Below are positions 35,504-43,975 of a DNA stretch of 64,000 nt, piece after piece (the first letter of the stretch is position 1; each line of letters begins with the position of its first letter). The DNA is from Bryobacteraceae bacterium (lineage in GTDB: Bacteria; Acidobacteriota; Terriglobia; Bryobacterales; Bryobacteraceae). Both the position numbers and the translations under genes were made by a program. The stretch is from NCBI GenBank assembly GCA_019748195.1, contig JAIEPW010000011.1:62001-126000 (forward strand), read 5' to 3'. The notes beneath the pieces are model-generated. The model was not told where the DNA came from, ran no database searches, and saw only the letters and a list, made by a program, of their open reading frames with translations.

Positions 35504-36957
35504 CTCTCGCGACGCATCACCACCTTCAGCGTCTTCTGCCATTCTACGCCCAGCCCGTATCGCTCCACCGGAACCTCGGGAGAGAAGTAGCGCAGAATCG
35601 TGGAGGTTGTCGGATGAAACTCCAGCGCCGGACACACCAGCAGCAGGCGCGGCGGCAGGCGATTCAAGACCACGCCCGGAAAATAGCCGTTGCGCCGGAA
35701 GTCATCCGCTTCCAGGTGCCAGCGGACGCGCATCCAGTAATCCAGCGCTTGCAGCGGCAGATGCAGGTCGGAGGTGGCCTTCAACTCGATTACCGCGGCT
35801 CTGCCGTCGCGCCCCGCCGCCAGAAGATCAATTACTCCGCGATCGCCTCCCGCCAGGGCGGGAACCTGACCATAAACCGGCTCCGGGAGCAGATCCGCGT
35901 CGATTTCCTCCAGATGCGCCCGGACCTGTGATTCCAGCCACGCCTCCGGATGGCGGGAATGCAAGGGGTGCCGCCGCTCTCCAGGCTGGCCCCGGACGCG
36001 CCGCAGCTCCGCCGCCAGCAGCGCGCCGGCCGAAGCGCTCCGCGTTCGCTCGCCGTCGATCCCATACTCGAAGCCGCTTCCCGAATCGCGGGCAAACTCG
36101 AGACCCCGCACCAGTAAACTCACTGAGCCGTCGCGGTTCTCGCGCCGTTCGACACCTTCCATCGGGATCTCCGGTTCGCGCCCGGAAACCGTCCGCCGCG
36201 CCGGCTCGATCGCCGTGTCCAGGTTGCCCACATCGGCCGCATCCAGCATTTCCGAACTGCCGCCGTCGCACACGCCCATGATCCACAGCCGGGTTCCCGC
36301 CAGAAAGCGGGCGCGGAGACAGGTGTTGCGGCTTCTCTCACGCGGCACCGCGACCAACAACCCCTCCACCGGCAGATGAGGCTCGCGCTTTCTCACATGC
36401 TCCAGCCAGATCAGGCCGATGCTCAGTACGCCGTCCACATTGCTCGCCCCGGCCGGTGCACAGATCGCCGCAAGCGCGGCTTTGCCGCGCAGCAGCAGCG
36501 CTCGCGGATAGGCGTCGCTGAGCGAGTGCTCCAGGTCCTTGCCGGCGGTGATCTCCCGCAGGGCCCACCCCGGAAACTGGCGCCGCAACAGCACCCGGAA
36601 CGCCTCCAGCGCCTTCAGCCTCTGCGTACGCAACGCGGCGTCATGATTGCCGGGCCACGCCCAGTCCAACACCGCCGCCAATCCGGGTTTGCGGCCGAAC
36701 CGTTCCACTTGCAGGTCCAGCCGGCCCTTTCTGCGGGACACGATCCCCGAGACTCTGCGGAGCAAGTTCCGATCCCCCTCCCAGGCCTCCAGGATCACCA
36801 TGCCCCCCCGCATTTCAATCTGGTAATGCCCCGTCCGCAGCCGGATGGGATCCTCTCCCGGTTCCACCAGCGCGGGCTCCCGGCTCTCGGCGATCAACTG
36901 CCGGATGGCCTCAAGCGTATCCTCCGCCGGCGCGCTTTCCTTTTCCCGCACTCGCAT
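35500..36957 (-). CDS. uncharacterised protein with PD-(D/E)XK nuclease-like C-terminus
   Basis: A 485-residue soluble protein. The last third shows the elements of a RecB-like nuclease fold: GVIDLLAAG (Asp377), AVIELKATSD (Glu391, Lys393) and the Q-x3-Y motif in LPLQALDYW (Gln403, Tyr407). The N-terminal two-thirds are not recognised. The combination of GxxD, ExK and QxxxY makes a metal-dependent DNase activity plausible but unproven. It heads an operon with the DUF697-like protein and the DsbA-like protein. It diverges from the yggS gene, 53 bp away. Confidence 0.72.
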   Translation of the reverse strand: MRVREKESAPAEDTLEAIRQLIAESREPALVEPGEDPIRLRTGHYQIEMRGGMVILEAWEGDRNLLRRVSGIVSRRKGRLDLQVERFGRKPGLAAVLDWAWPGNHDAALRTQRLKALEAFRVLLRRQFPGWALREITAGKDLEHSLSDAYPRALLLRGKAALAAICAPAGASNVDGVLSIGLIWLEHVRKREPHLPVEGLLVAVPRERSRNTCLRARFLAGTRLWIMGVCDGGSSEMLDAADVGNLDTAIEPARRTVSGREPEIPMEGVERRENRDGSVSLLVRGLEFARDSGSGFEYGIDGERTRSASAGALLAAELRRVRGQPGERRHPLHSRHPEAWLESQVRAHLEEIDADLLPEPVYGQVPALAGGDRGVIDLLAAGRDGRAAVIELKATSDLHLPLQALDYWMRVRWHLEADDFRRNGYFPGVVLNRLPPRLLLVCPALEFHPTTSTILRYFSPEVPVERYGLGVEWQKTLKVVMRRER

Positions 36958-37010
36958 TCTTCCAATTAGTGCGCGCTCCCGGCCCGGAATCTCGTACCCT
37001 GTTCAAAGAA

Positions 37011-37670
37011 ATGCAAGCCCGCCTGAACGAAGTCCGGGAGCGGATCGCGAACGCTTGTGCGCGCGGCGGCCGCTCCGAAAGTGAAATCACCCTGGTCGCC
37101 GTCACCAAGACCTTCCCGGCGGAGGCCGTGCGCGAGGCATACGATCTCGGCTTGCGCGACTTCGGCGAAAACTACGTCCAGGAGTTCGAGACCAAGCGCC
37201 CCCCGCTGGGCGATCTGCCCGGCGCGCGTTTTCACCTGATCGGCCACCTGCAATCCAACAAGTCGCGCAAGGCTTGCGATCTCTTTCAGGTGATCCAGAC
37301 CGTGGATTCCATCAAGCTCGCGCGCCGGCTGAACGAGGCTGCGACTTTGCTGGAAGTCATGATCGAGGTGAAACTCTCCCCGGAAGAGGCCAAGGCGGGC
37401 GCGGCGCCGGAACAACTAGGAGCCTTGATCACAGGCATTCGCGAGTGCTCTCATCTGAAGCTCACCGGGCTGATGACCATGCCCCCCTGGTCCGATGATG
37501 CCGAACGCTCCCGGCCTTATTTCCGGCGCCTGCGCGAGCTGGCTCAGGTTCACGGCCTGCCGAACCTTTCCATGGGCATGTCGCATGACCTCGAAACCGC
37601 CGTCGAGGAAGGCGCCACGCACGTCCGGGTGGGCACCGCGCTGTTCGGGAAGCGCGTCCGCAAGCCATGA
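37011..37670 (+). CDS. YggS family pyridoxal-phosphate homeostasis protein
   Basis: A 219-residue PLP-binding TIM-barrel protein of the YggS/PROSC family, which has no known catalytic activity but buffers pyridoxal phosphate. ITLVAVTKTF contains the PLP lysine, FGENYVQEF follows, then FHLIGHLQSNK, and LSMGMSHDLETAVEEGATHVRVGTALFG is the phosphate-binding end. ATG 37011 gives the normal N-terminus; GTG 36969 would add 14 residues. Its TGA overlaps the ATG of the glycosyltransferase (ATGA). It is not in the usual proC or cell-division context. Confidence 0.93.
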   Translation: MQARLNEVRERIANACARGGRSESEITLVAVTKTFPAEAVREAYDLGLRDFGENYVQEFETKRPPLGDLPGARFHLIGHLQSNKSRKACDLFQVIQTVDSIKLARRLNEAATLLEVMIEVKLSPEEAKAGAAPEQLGALITGIRECSHLKLTGLMTMPPWSDDAERSRPYFRRLRELAQVHGLPNLSMGMSHDLETAVEEGATHVRVGTALFGKRVRKP

Positions 37671-38752
37671 CACTGGGCTACTTCGCCCCGCTTCCTCCCG
37701 CCCCCACCGGCGTCGCGGATTACGCCGAGGCGCTGCTCGGCGAGCTGCGCAAGCTCGGCGATGTGGCGGTCAACGAGCCCGGCGATGTTGCGCTGTACCA
37801 TGCGGGCAATAACCGGCTGCACGCTTCGATCTACCGGCTCGCGATCGGAACGCCCGGCGTGGTCCTGCTTCACGACGCCGTCCTGACCCACCTGTTGCTT
37901 GGAGTTCTTCCCGAAGCGGAGTGGATCGAGGAATTCGTTTACAACTACGGCGAATGGAATCGCGCCCTGGCGTGCGATCTGTGGCGGAATCGCGCCGGCG
38001 CCGCCGCCGACCCGCGGTACTTCCGCTACCCCATGCTCAAACGCCTGGTGCGCGCTTCGCGCGCGGTGATCGTTCACAATCCCGCCGCCGCCGCGCGCGT
38101 AAGGGACCATCACCCGGCGGCCGTGATTCACCAGGTAAACCATTTCTTCGCTGCGCCGCCGCCGCCCGATTCCGAAGGCGTCCGCGAAAGCCTCGCGATC
38201 GGACCGCGCACGTTCCTCGCGGGCGTATTCGGCCATCTTCGCGAATCGAAACGTCTCCCCTCCGTGCTGCGGGCTGTGCAACGATGCCGCGAGCGGGGCG
38301 GCGACATCGCCCTGCTGCTGGCCGGCGAGATCGCTTCACCCGATCTGCTGCGCTCGGTTCAGCCCTGGCTCGCCGAAACCTGGGTAAGGCGCACCGGCTT
38401 CCTGAGCGAAGCCGATTTCTGGCGTCATGCCGCGGCGGTGGATGCCTGCGTAAACCTGCGTTATCCCGGCGCGGGCGAAACTTCGGGGATCGGCGTACGG
38501 CTGATGGGGATCGGAAAGCCCGTGATTGCCACCACCGGCGATGAAGTCGCCTCCATTCCGGACGCCGCCCTTCTCCGCGTAGCCCCAGGAGCAGCCGAGA
38601 TCGACGAGCTCAGCGATCTGCTGCTGTGGCTCGCCGGATCGCCCGCCGCAACAAAACGAATCGGCGATTCCGCCCGCGATTGGATCGCCTCCGAGTGCAA
38701 TATCCAGGCCGCCGCCTCCCGGATCTGGCAGATCGCGACGAAAAGCAGGTAA
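37667..38752 (+). CDS. glycosyltransferase family 4-like protein
   Basis: A 361-residue GT-B glycosyltransferase. LGYFAPLPPAPTGVADYAEALLGEL is the N-terminal acceptor domain signature seen in family 4 enzymes. FLAGVFGHLRESKRLPSVLRAV begins the donor domain, and LRYPGAGETSGIGVRLMGIGKPVIAT is the E-x7-E-like sugar-nucleotide site. No signal or membrane segment. It is translationally coupled to yggS, probably for expression convenience. Donor and acceptor are unknown; an envelope polysaccharide is likely. Confidence 0.85.
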   Translation: MTLGYFAPLPPAPTGVADYAEALLGELRKLGDVAVNEPGDVALYHAGNNRLHASIYRLAIGTPGVVLLHDAVLTHLLLGVLPEAEWIEEFVYNYGEWNRALACDLWRNRAGAAADPRYFRYPMLKRLVRASRAVIVHNPAAAARVRDHHPAAVIHQVNHFFAAPPPPDSEGVRESLAIGPRTFLAGVFGHLRESKRLPSVLRAVQRCRERGGDIALLLAGEIASPDLLRSVQPWLAETWVRRTGFLSEADFWRHAAAVDACVNLRYPGAGETSGIGVRLMGIGKPVIATTGDEVASIPDAALLRVAPGAAEIDELSDLLLWLAGSPAATKRIGDSARDWIASECNIQAAASRIWQIATKSR

Positions 38753-38847
38753 CCCGGGGCGAAACCCACGGTAAATTCTGTGAACCCCAAACGTCTCGGG
38801 GTCGTAACTATCTGACGACAGATCACGCGAGCAAGGAGCCCCGCCCT

Positions 38848-39564
38848 ATGACGCCAGCAACCGGGAAGACATTGATTCACCTGGAGAACGTCTCCAAGAT
38901 CTTCGCAACCGATGAGATGGAAACCCATGCATTGCAAGGGGTTCACCTGGATGTTCGGCAGGGAGAGTTCCTCTCCATTTCCGGTCCGTCGGGATGCGGC
39001 AAGTCCACTCTGCTGGCGATTCTGGGCCTGCTGGATTCGCCCTCCAACGGCAATTACGTCCTGAACGGCACTCCGGTGCAGGACCTGAAACTGGGCCAGC
39101 GAGCTCGCATCCGCAACCGTGAAATCGGCTTCATTTTCCAGGCATTCAACCTCATTGGGGATCTGAATGTGTATGAAAACGTGGAGCTTCCGTTGACGTA
39201 TCGGGGCATGGGCGGGGCCGAGCGCAAAAAGAAGGTGCATGAAGCCCTGGAACGCGTCGGAATGTCGCACCGGGTGAAGCACTACCCGTCGCAACTGTCT
39301 GGCGGCCAGCAGCAGCGTGTCGCCGTGGCGCGCGCCCTGGCGGGCGATCCGGCCATTTTGCTGGCGGATGAACCTACCGGCAACCTTGACTCGGCCAACG
39401 GCGAACAGGTGATGGAACTGCTCCACGAGCTCCATCGCACGGGCTCGACAATCTGCATGGTGACGCACGATCCGCGGTACGCCAAGGCCGCCGATCGCGT
39501 GATTCAGCTTTTCGATGGGCGGATTGTGGAAGAACAGCAGTCCGCCGCGGCACGGGCGAATTAA
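38848..39564 (+). CDS. ABC transporter ATP-binding protein, MacB/LolD type
   Basis: A 238-residue ATPase. Walker [10 protein letters not shown], the Q-loop in [11 protein letters not shown], signature [15 protein letters not shown], Walker [13 protein letters not shown] and the switch MVTHD are all intact. The sequence pattern fits the type VII (MacB/LolD/FtsE) class that drives periplasmic extrusion or lipoprotein release. AAGGAG at 38833-38838 is a good ribosome site for ATG 38848; the open frame before it overlaps the glycosyltransferase. No FtsX-type permease lies beside it. Confidence 0.93.
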   Translation: MTPATGKTLIHLENVSKIFATDEMETHALQGVHLDVRQGEFLSISGPSGCGKSTLLAILGLLDSPSNGNYVLNGTPVQDLKLGQRARIRNREIGFIFQAFNLIGDLNVYENVELPLTYRGMGGAERKKKVHEALERVGMSHRVKHYPSQLSGGQQQRVAVARALAGDPAILLADEPTGNLDSANGEQVMELLHELHRTGSTICMVTHDPRYAKAADRVIQLFDGRIVEEQQSAAARAN

Positions 39565-39617
39565 GATTCACCGGCTTGCGCCATAGGCTTCGCCGTTCCA
39601 GAGAGCGGGTTTTCCGC

Positions 39618-39664
39618 GATTCGCGGACGAGTGTCACCGGATCTGGGACGACGGAGTCCGCGAA
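39618..39664. repeat. 10-bp inverted repeat in the ABC ATPase / response regulator gap
   Basis: ATTCGCGGAC (39618-39627) and GTCCGCGAAT (39655-39664) are perfect inverted arms separated by 27 bases, within the 229-bp gap that otherwise holds no gene. It is 54 bp past the ATPase stop. No T-run follows. It may end or protect the ATPase mRNA, or be an old mobile-element edge. Confidence 0.35.
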
Positions 39665-39735
39665 TGGCCGGCAGCGGTCATGCTGTTGGTCGTTGCGCGT
39701 CGGCCTAACACGCGCGGCCCCTCCCGCAATCCAGG

Positions 39736-39767
39736 AAAAAAAGGCGCCCGGGTCAACCCCGGACGCC
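39736..39767 (-). terminator. intrinsic terminator after the NarL-type response regulator
   Basis: A GC-rich hairpin, 39743-39752 with 39758-39767 (one C-A mismatch, 5-base loop), is followed on the minus strand by seven T residues (A-run at 39736-39742). It lies 26 bp after the response regulator stop and closes that transcript. Confidence 0.85.
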
Positions 39768-39793
39768 CTGGTATTGGATCCGCTTGGGGGGGA

Positions 39794-40462
39794 TCAGGGT
39801 ACAAGATTGGGGATCTTGATGATTTTCTTTTGAATCGCGTACTGCACCAGTTGCGCTTTGTTGTGGATATCCAGCTTGCGCATCAGGTTGAACTTGTGCG
39901 CTTCCACGGTCTTCACGCTGAGATTCAGATCGCAGGCGATTTCCTTGACGGAGTTGCCTTCGGCGAGCATCTTGAGAACTTCGCGCTCACGCGTGGTAAG
40001 TGTTGCGAAGCGCGGCAGGCGGTTGGCGGACTTGATCCGGCTGCGGAAGTCGTCCACAAGCTGCGAGAGCATCCGGGGCGACAGATAGCTTCCGCCGCGG
40101 CAGATGTCGCGGATAGCGGCTACCAGTTGCTGCGAGGGACTGTCCTTAAGAACGTAGCCGGAGGCGCCCACCTCCATCCCTTCCACGAGATAATCCTCGT
40201 CGTCGTACATGGTCAGGAACAGCACCTTGGTTTCCGGGCGGTTCTTCTTAATCTGCCGGGTCGCCTCGAAGCTGCTGAGCCCAGGCATGCCGATATCCAT
40301 CAGCACGACGTCAGGCCGGACTTCGTTCGCCTTGTCCACCGCGTCGCCGCCGTTTGCGGCTTCGCCTACCACTTCCATATCCTGCTCCGCCGAAATCAAG
40401 GTCTTGATCCCCTGGCGGAAAAGGGTGTGGTCATCCGCTAGCATCATTCGAATCTTGGCCAT
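39794..40462 (-). CDS. NarL/FixJ-type response regulator
   Basis: A 222-residue regulator. The receiver has ADDHTLF, phospho-acceptor Asp56 in VVLMDIGMP and a Lys in YVLKDSPS. The LuxR-type helix-turn-helix covers LTTREREVLKMLAEGNSVKEIA to VEAHKFNLMRKLDI. It binds DNA as a phosphorylation-dependent dimer. The sensor kinase lies 45 bp upstream on the same strand, so they form a two-component operon, ended by the terminator at 39736. The stimulus is unknown. Confidence 0.95.
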   Translation of the reverse strand: MAKIRMMLADDHTLFRQGIKTLISAEQDMEVVGEAANGGDAVDKANEVRPDVVLMDIGMPGLSSFEATRQIKKNRPETKVLFLTMYDDEDYLVEGMEVGASGYVLKDSPSQQLVAAIRDICRGGSYLSPRMLSQLVDDFRSRIKSANRLPRFATLTTREREVLKMLAEGNSVKEIACDLNLSVKTVEAHKFNLMRKLDIHNKAQLVQYAIQKKIIKIPNLVP

Positions 40463-40507
40463 AAGTGTTTGCCCGTTTTTCCTCTCCCCTTCCGGGGTGG
40501 AGGAGTC

Positions 40508-42124
40508 TCAAATCTGGTGCCGCATGCGAGCCGGCAGTTCGATCTGGATCTTGGTCCCCCGTTCGCGTTTGCTTCCTTCCGGACAGCTTCGAATGGAGAA
40601 GGTTCCCCCAAGCAGCGCCACCCGTTCCCGCATTCCGGAAAGCCCGAAGGACTCCCGTTTTGCAAAGGCTTCCTCCACATTGAAGCCAACGCCGTTGTCT
40701 TCGACGTTTAACTTCAAGATTCCATCGGCGGTACTGAGAGAAATGTTTACGGTGGACGCCTGAGAATGCTTGCCGATGTTATTGAAGCACTCCTGCACCA
40801 GCCGGTAAACGATAATTTCCGTCTGTTGAGATACATGCAGCGATTTCGGAGCCTGCAGCTTGATCCGGCACCCGGGGTGTAACCTGACAAACCGGCTCAC
40901 CAGTTGCCGCAGCGCGGCACACAGTCCCAACTGTTCCAGCACAGCGGGACTCAGCGCGGAAATCAGGCGGCGCATCTCGAGAATCGTGCGCTCCGTCAGG
41001 TCGCGAGCTTCGGCCAGCTTCTGCCTCCAGGACGACTCCTCTTCCGGCAGCTCCTGCTCCAGCATCTCCATCTGCAGCCGGATGCAGAGCAACGATTGCC
41101 CGGCTTCATCGTGCAACTCGCGCGAAATGCGGCGGCGCTCCATCTCTTCCACGTGCAGCATATGCTCGGCGAGCTTGCGAACCTGCTCCTCGCGAGCCGC
41201 CAGATTTTCCATCAGCCGCGCCTTCTGCGCGGCCATCAGGCATCGTTCCGCCGCCGCCGCCAGAAGCTCCTGTTCACGGGGCAGCCATTCGTAAACCCTG
41301 GAAAACGCAAATTGCATCACCCCGGAGGTTTTCCCGTCCGCCGTGAGGGGGATCGACCAGCAGGACTGGTAGCGATGCGCCCACGCGGGGTCCATCAGGA
41401 CATCCTTGCTCGACCCGTTTTCCACATAGGTGGGCTTCGAGATCAGCCGCTTGCGCCCGGCTGAGTTCGACACCAGCGGCGGCGCGGTCAGATCCGGAAC
41501 CCGCGCCTTCGGCTCCCAGACCGTTTCCGCTTCGTTCAGCAGATAAAGCCGGCCGGCGTCCGCCTGGCATACCTGAACCAGGCATTCCAGGAAGCGCCGT
41601 AGCAGCTCGTCGAGATTTTGTGATTCCAGCTCGACACGGAAAAGCTCGTAAAAGGCCTGCGTCTCCGCTTCCCGGACCTGATAGTAGGCGTTGTTCAGCG
41701 TGAGCACCACGCAGAAGTGCATCTGATCCCGAACCCATTGAAAATTCGACAGTTCCTCGGGGTCCAGTTGTTCCAGCTTGGGCATCAGCAGGCGATCGTA
41801 TTCCTGCAGGGCCTCGAGGATGGCGCTCGGCGGCAGATTCAACTTAGCCAGCCTCCGGCCGTTGTATTCCACCTGCTCGATGAACTTCAAAGCCGACCCG
41901 GCATGAACCAGGATGCGCGCGGCAGCGCCCAACGTGATCGACGCCAGGGCCCGCCGCTGCTTCGGCTCAAATCCCAGTTCCCGCAATCGAATCAAGAACT
42001 TACGTTCCAAACCGGCGGCGTGGGGGTCAAGCAGCAAGGCCATCCGGTGCAGGTGGACGCGCAACTGGTCGCTTAGAACATCCGCGGCGTCAGCCAGTTC
42101 CGGAGATAATTCGGTCTTAGGCAA
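40508..42124 (-). CDS. GAF-domain sensor histidine kinase (NarX/DegS class)
   Basis: A 538-residue cytoplasmic kinase. An N-terminal helical region (about 1-165) is followed by a GAF-like domain (about 180-325, with QADAGRLYLLNEAETVW), a coiled linker, the HisKA_3 phosphorylation motif ISRELHDEAGQSLLCIRLQ, and an HATPase domain with VQECFNNIGKHSQAS, VEDNGVGFN and FGLSGMRERVALLGG. No membrane segment is seen, so it likely senses an internal ligand through GAF. The cognate NarL-type regulator follows. Confidence 0.93.
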   Translation of the reverse strand: MPKTELSPELADAADVLSDQLRVHLHRMALLLDPHAAGLERKFLIRLRELGFEPKQRRALASITLGAAARILVHAGSALKFIEQVEYNGRRLAKLNLPPSAILEALQEYDRLLMPKLEQLDPEELSNFQWVRDQMHFCVVLTLNNAYYQVREAETQAFYELFRVELESQNLDELLRRFLECLVQVCQADAGRLYLLNEAETVWEPKARVPDLTAPPLVSNSAGRKRLISKPTYVENGSSKDVLMDPAWAHRYQSCWSIPLTADGKTSGVMQFAFSRVYEWLPREQELLAAAAERCLMAAQKARLMENLAAREEQVRKLAEHMLHVEEMERRRISRELHDEAGQSLLCIRLQMEMLEQELPEEESSWRQKLAEARDLTERTILEMRRLISALSPAVLEQLGLCAALRQLVSRFVRLHPGCRIKLQAPKSLHVSQQTEIIVYRLVQECFNNIGKHSQASTVNISLSTADGILKLNVEDNGVGFNVEEAFAKRESFGLSGMRERVALLGGTFSIRSCPEGSKRERGTKIQIELPARMRHQI

Positions 42125-42207
42125 GCTAAGTCTCTGATCGGGCGTCTAAGGCATTCTCTTTAGCTAAACCTACGGTGGCCGAGACTGCCCGCGGCCGGAA
42201 GGGCGAT

Positions 42208-43413
42208 TCAAGGGCGAAGGGCCAGGCGGGCGGCCAGATCCCGGTGCCCCTCGTCCCGGGCAACGCGAGCGGGCGTGCGCCCCTTCGCGTCCGCGGATTT
42301 GGGATCCGCCCCCTTCTGGAGCAGGAATTCCGCCATCTCCGCGCGCCCCCAAGAAGCCGCCAGATGCAGCGGGGTCATGCCCGATGCGTCGCGCGAGCCG
42401 ATCGCGGCGCCGCGCTCCAGCAGAAGCACGGCAACCGGAATCCTGCCCGCCAGGGCCGCGGAGGCGAGCGGCGTCATCCCGCTGCTGTCCCGCGCGTCCA
42501 CCGCGGACCCGCGATTCAGGAGCAGGGTGGCGAGCGCCACGTTGCCCTTCAACGCTGCTTCATGCAGCAATGTAGCCCCGTCGAAGCGGGCGTGGACCGC
42601 TTCCTCGCTCTCGTTCAAGAGCGCCGATACCAGTTGTGTTTGCCCCCGCATTACGGCATTCCGGATCGCCTCCAGGTCCTTCCGCGAGCCGGGCGCCAAC
42701 AGCCGGATCACGGCGTCCTGTTGCCCGCGCGAGGCCAGATCCAGGGGCGTGTCGCCGTTACGGTCCCTGACTGCGGTAGCGCCCATCGCCAGCAGAACCT
42801 TCACGCACTCCGGGCAGCCCGACACCGCCGCCCGATGCAGGGCGGTCTGCCCGCTAAGGGGGTCCGCCCAGTTCAGGTTGGCGCCGCGCAGGATCAGCGG
42901 GCGGATGGCGCCCGGCATCCCCCTTGACGCCGCGTACTCCAGGGGGCGCACGCCGCGGGACCCGGGCGCGTTGGGATCCGCCCCCGCATTCAGCAGAAGC
43001 TCCAGGCAATCCTGACGGGCGGAGCGAATGGCGGCTTCCAGGGGTGTCGCCCCGCCGCGATCCGGCGTCCGGAAATCGCCTCCCTTGTCCAGCAGAATTT
43101 TGAGAATCGCAGCACGGCCACTTTCCGCGGCCATCGCGACCGCGTTCTTGCCGGTATCGGGCGACTTCGCGCTCAGATCCGCGCCGGCGGCGATGAGCAG
43201 TTGAACCGCTTCCAGGGATCCGGCGTAGGTCGCCTCCTGCAGGGCGCTTAGCCCCCAGGGTCCGAATCCCCGGGCCAGGCTGCGATCCTGTTCCAGCAGA
43301 GCGGTTAGAGTACGCAAGTCCCCCGCGCGCGCCGCCTTGCACAACTCCGCCAGCGCATCCTGTCCGCGGGCAGGCACGGCGGCAAGCGCCATCAGGAGGA
43401 GGAAAGCACGCAC
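42208..43413 (-). CDS. secreted ankyrin-repeat protein
   Basis: A 401-residue protein with a signal peptide from GTG 43413 (VRAFLLLMALAAVPARG). About twelve ankyrin repeats fill the rest, with repeated TPLxxAA cores such as MTPLHLAASWGRAEMAEFL and TALHRAAVSGCPE. Ankyrin arrays mediate protein binding; secreted versions are often partners or inhibitors of other periplasmic proteins. The start lies 5 bp after the stop of the thioredoxin-like gene, so the two are co-expressed. The ATG at 43392 is an alternative but would cut the signal peptide. Confidence 0.85.
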   Translation of the reverse strand: MRAFLLLMALAAVPARGQDALAELCKAARAGDLRTLTALLEQDRSLARGFGPWGLSALQEATYAGSLEAVQLLIAAGADLSAKSPDTGKNAVAMAAESGRAAILKILLDKGGDFRTPDRGGATPLEAAIRSARQDCLELLLNAGADPNAPGSRGVRPLEYAASRGMPGAIRPLILRGANLNWADPLSGQTALHRAAVSGCPECVKVLLAMGATAVRDRNGDTPLDLASRGQQDAVIRLLAPGSRKDLEAIRNAVMRGQTQLVSALLNESEEAVHARFDGATLLHEAALKGNVALATLLLNRGSAVDARDSSGMTPLASAALAGRIPVAVLLLERGAAIGSRDASGMTPLHLAASWGRAEMAEFLLQKGADPKSADAKGRTPARVARDEGHRDLAARLALRP

Positions 43414-43418
43414 GGCGG

Positions 43419-43919
43419 CTACTTGCGGTTGATCAGCGGATCCAGTTGGGCGTTCAGATTGTCCATCTCCGGACCATGCCCAAAATCGCGAACGATGACG
43501 CCCTGGGGGTCGATCACGAACAGGTGCGGCGTATCGAATCCGGGATTGGTGGGCGAGGCCTTGAAGTACGACGCCGCCATCTGCCCCTGATCGATCAGGA
43601 TGGGGGAGGTGATGTTGTTCGCCTGCTGATATTTGGTGATCCGGTCCGGCGTGTCGATGTGCGCCAGCACCACCGTCAGCACGCGCACTTTGTCGCCGTA
43701 GCGCTGCTTGGCCTGCTCCAGAGCCTTCGACATCTTGGAACAGTGCGGACAATCGGTGCGGATGAAATCCAGCAGCACCCATTTGCCGCGGTAATCCTGC
43801 AGGTCATAGCGGTTGAACTTGATGTCGGGAAGTGAGAATCCCGGGGCGCGTCGTTTCGAAAGCTCGTCGGCGCCGAACGCCAGGAATACGGATAGAGCCA
43901 GTCCGGCAAGTAGTCTCAT
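43419..43919 (-). CDS. TlpA/ResA-like thioredoxin, secreted
   Basis: A 166-residue AhpC/TSA-Redoxin fold protein with signal peptide (MRLLAGLALSVFLAFGA). The redox motif is C57-P-H-C60 in FIRTDCPHCSKM. FSLPDIKFNRYDLQDYRGKWVLLDF and FDTPHLFVIDPQGVIVRDFG match the family, with the cis-Pro in TPHLF. It probably reduces or oxidises periplasmic thiols. ATG 43919 was chosen for the signal peptide. It is the first gene of a pair with the ankyrin protein. Confidence 0.9.
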   Translation of the reverse strand: MRLLAGLALSVFLAFGADELSKRRAPGFSLPDIKFNRYDLQDYRGKWVLLDFIRTDCPHCSKMSKALEQAKQRYGDKVRVLTVVLAHIDTPDRITKYQQANNITSPILIDQGQMAASYFKASPTNPGFDTPHLFVIDPQGVIVRDFGHGPEMDNLNAQLDPLINRK

Positions 43920-43975
43920 TTCTACCAAGCTATCACGCGCGCCGCCCCGGAACACGCTGATATGCTCGATACGAC

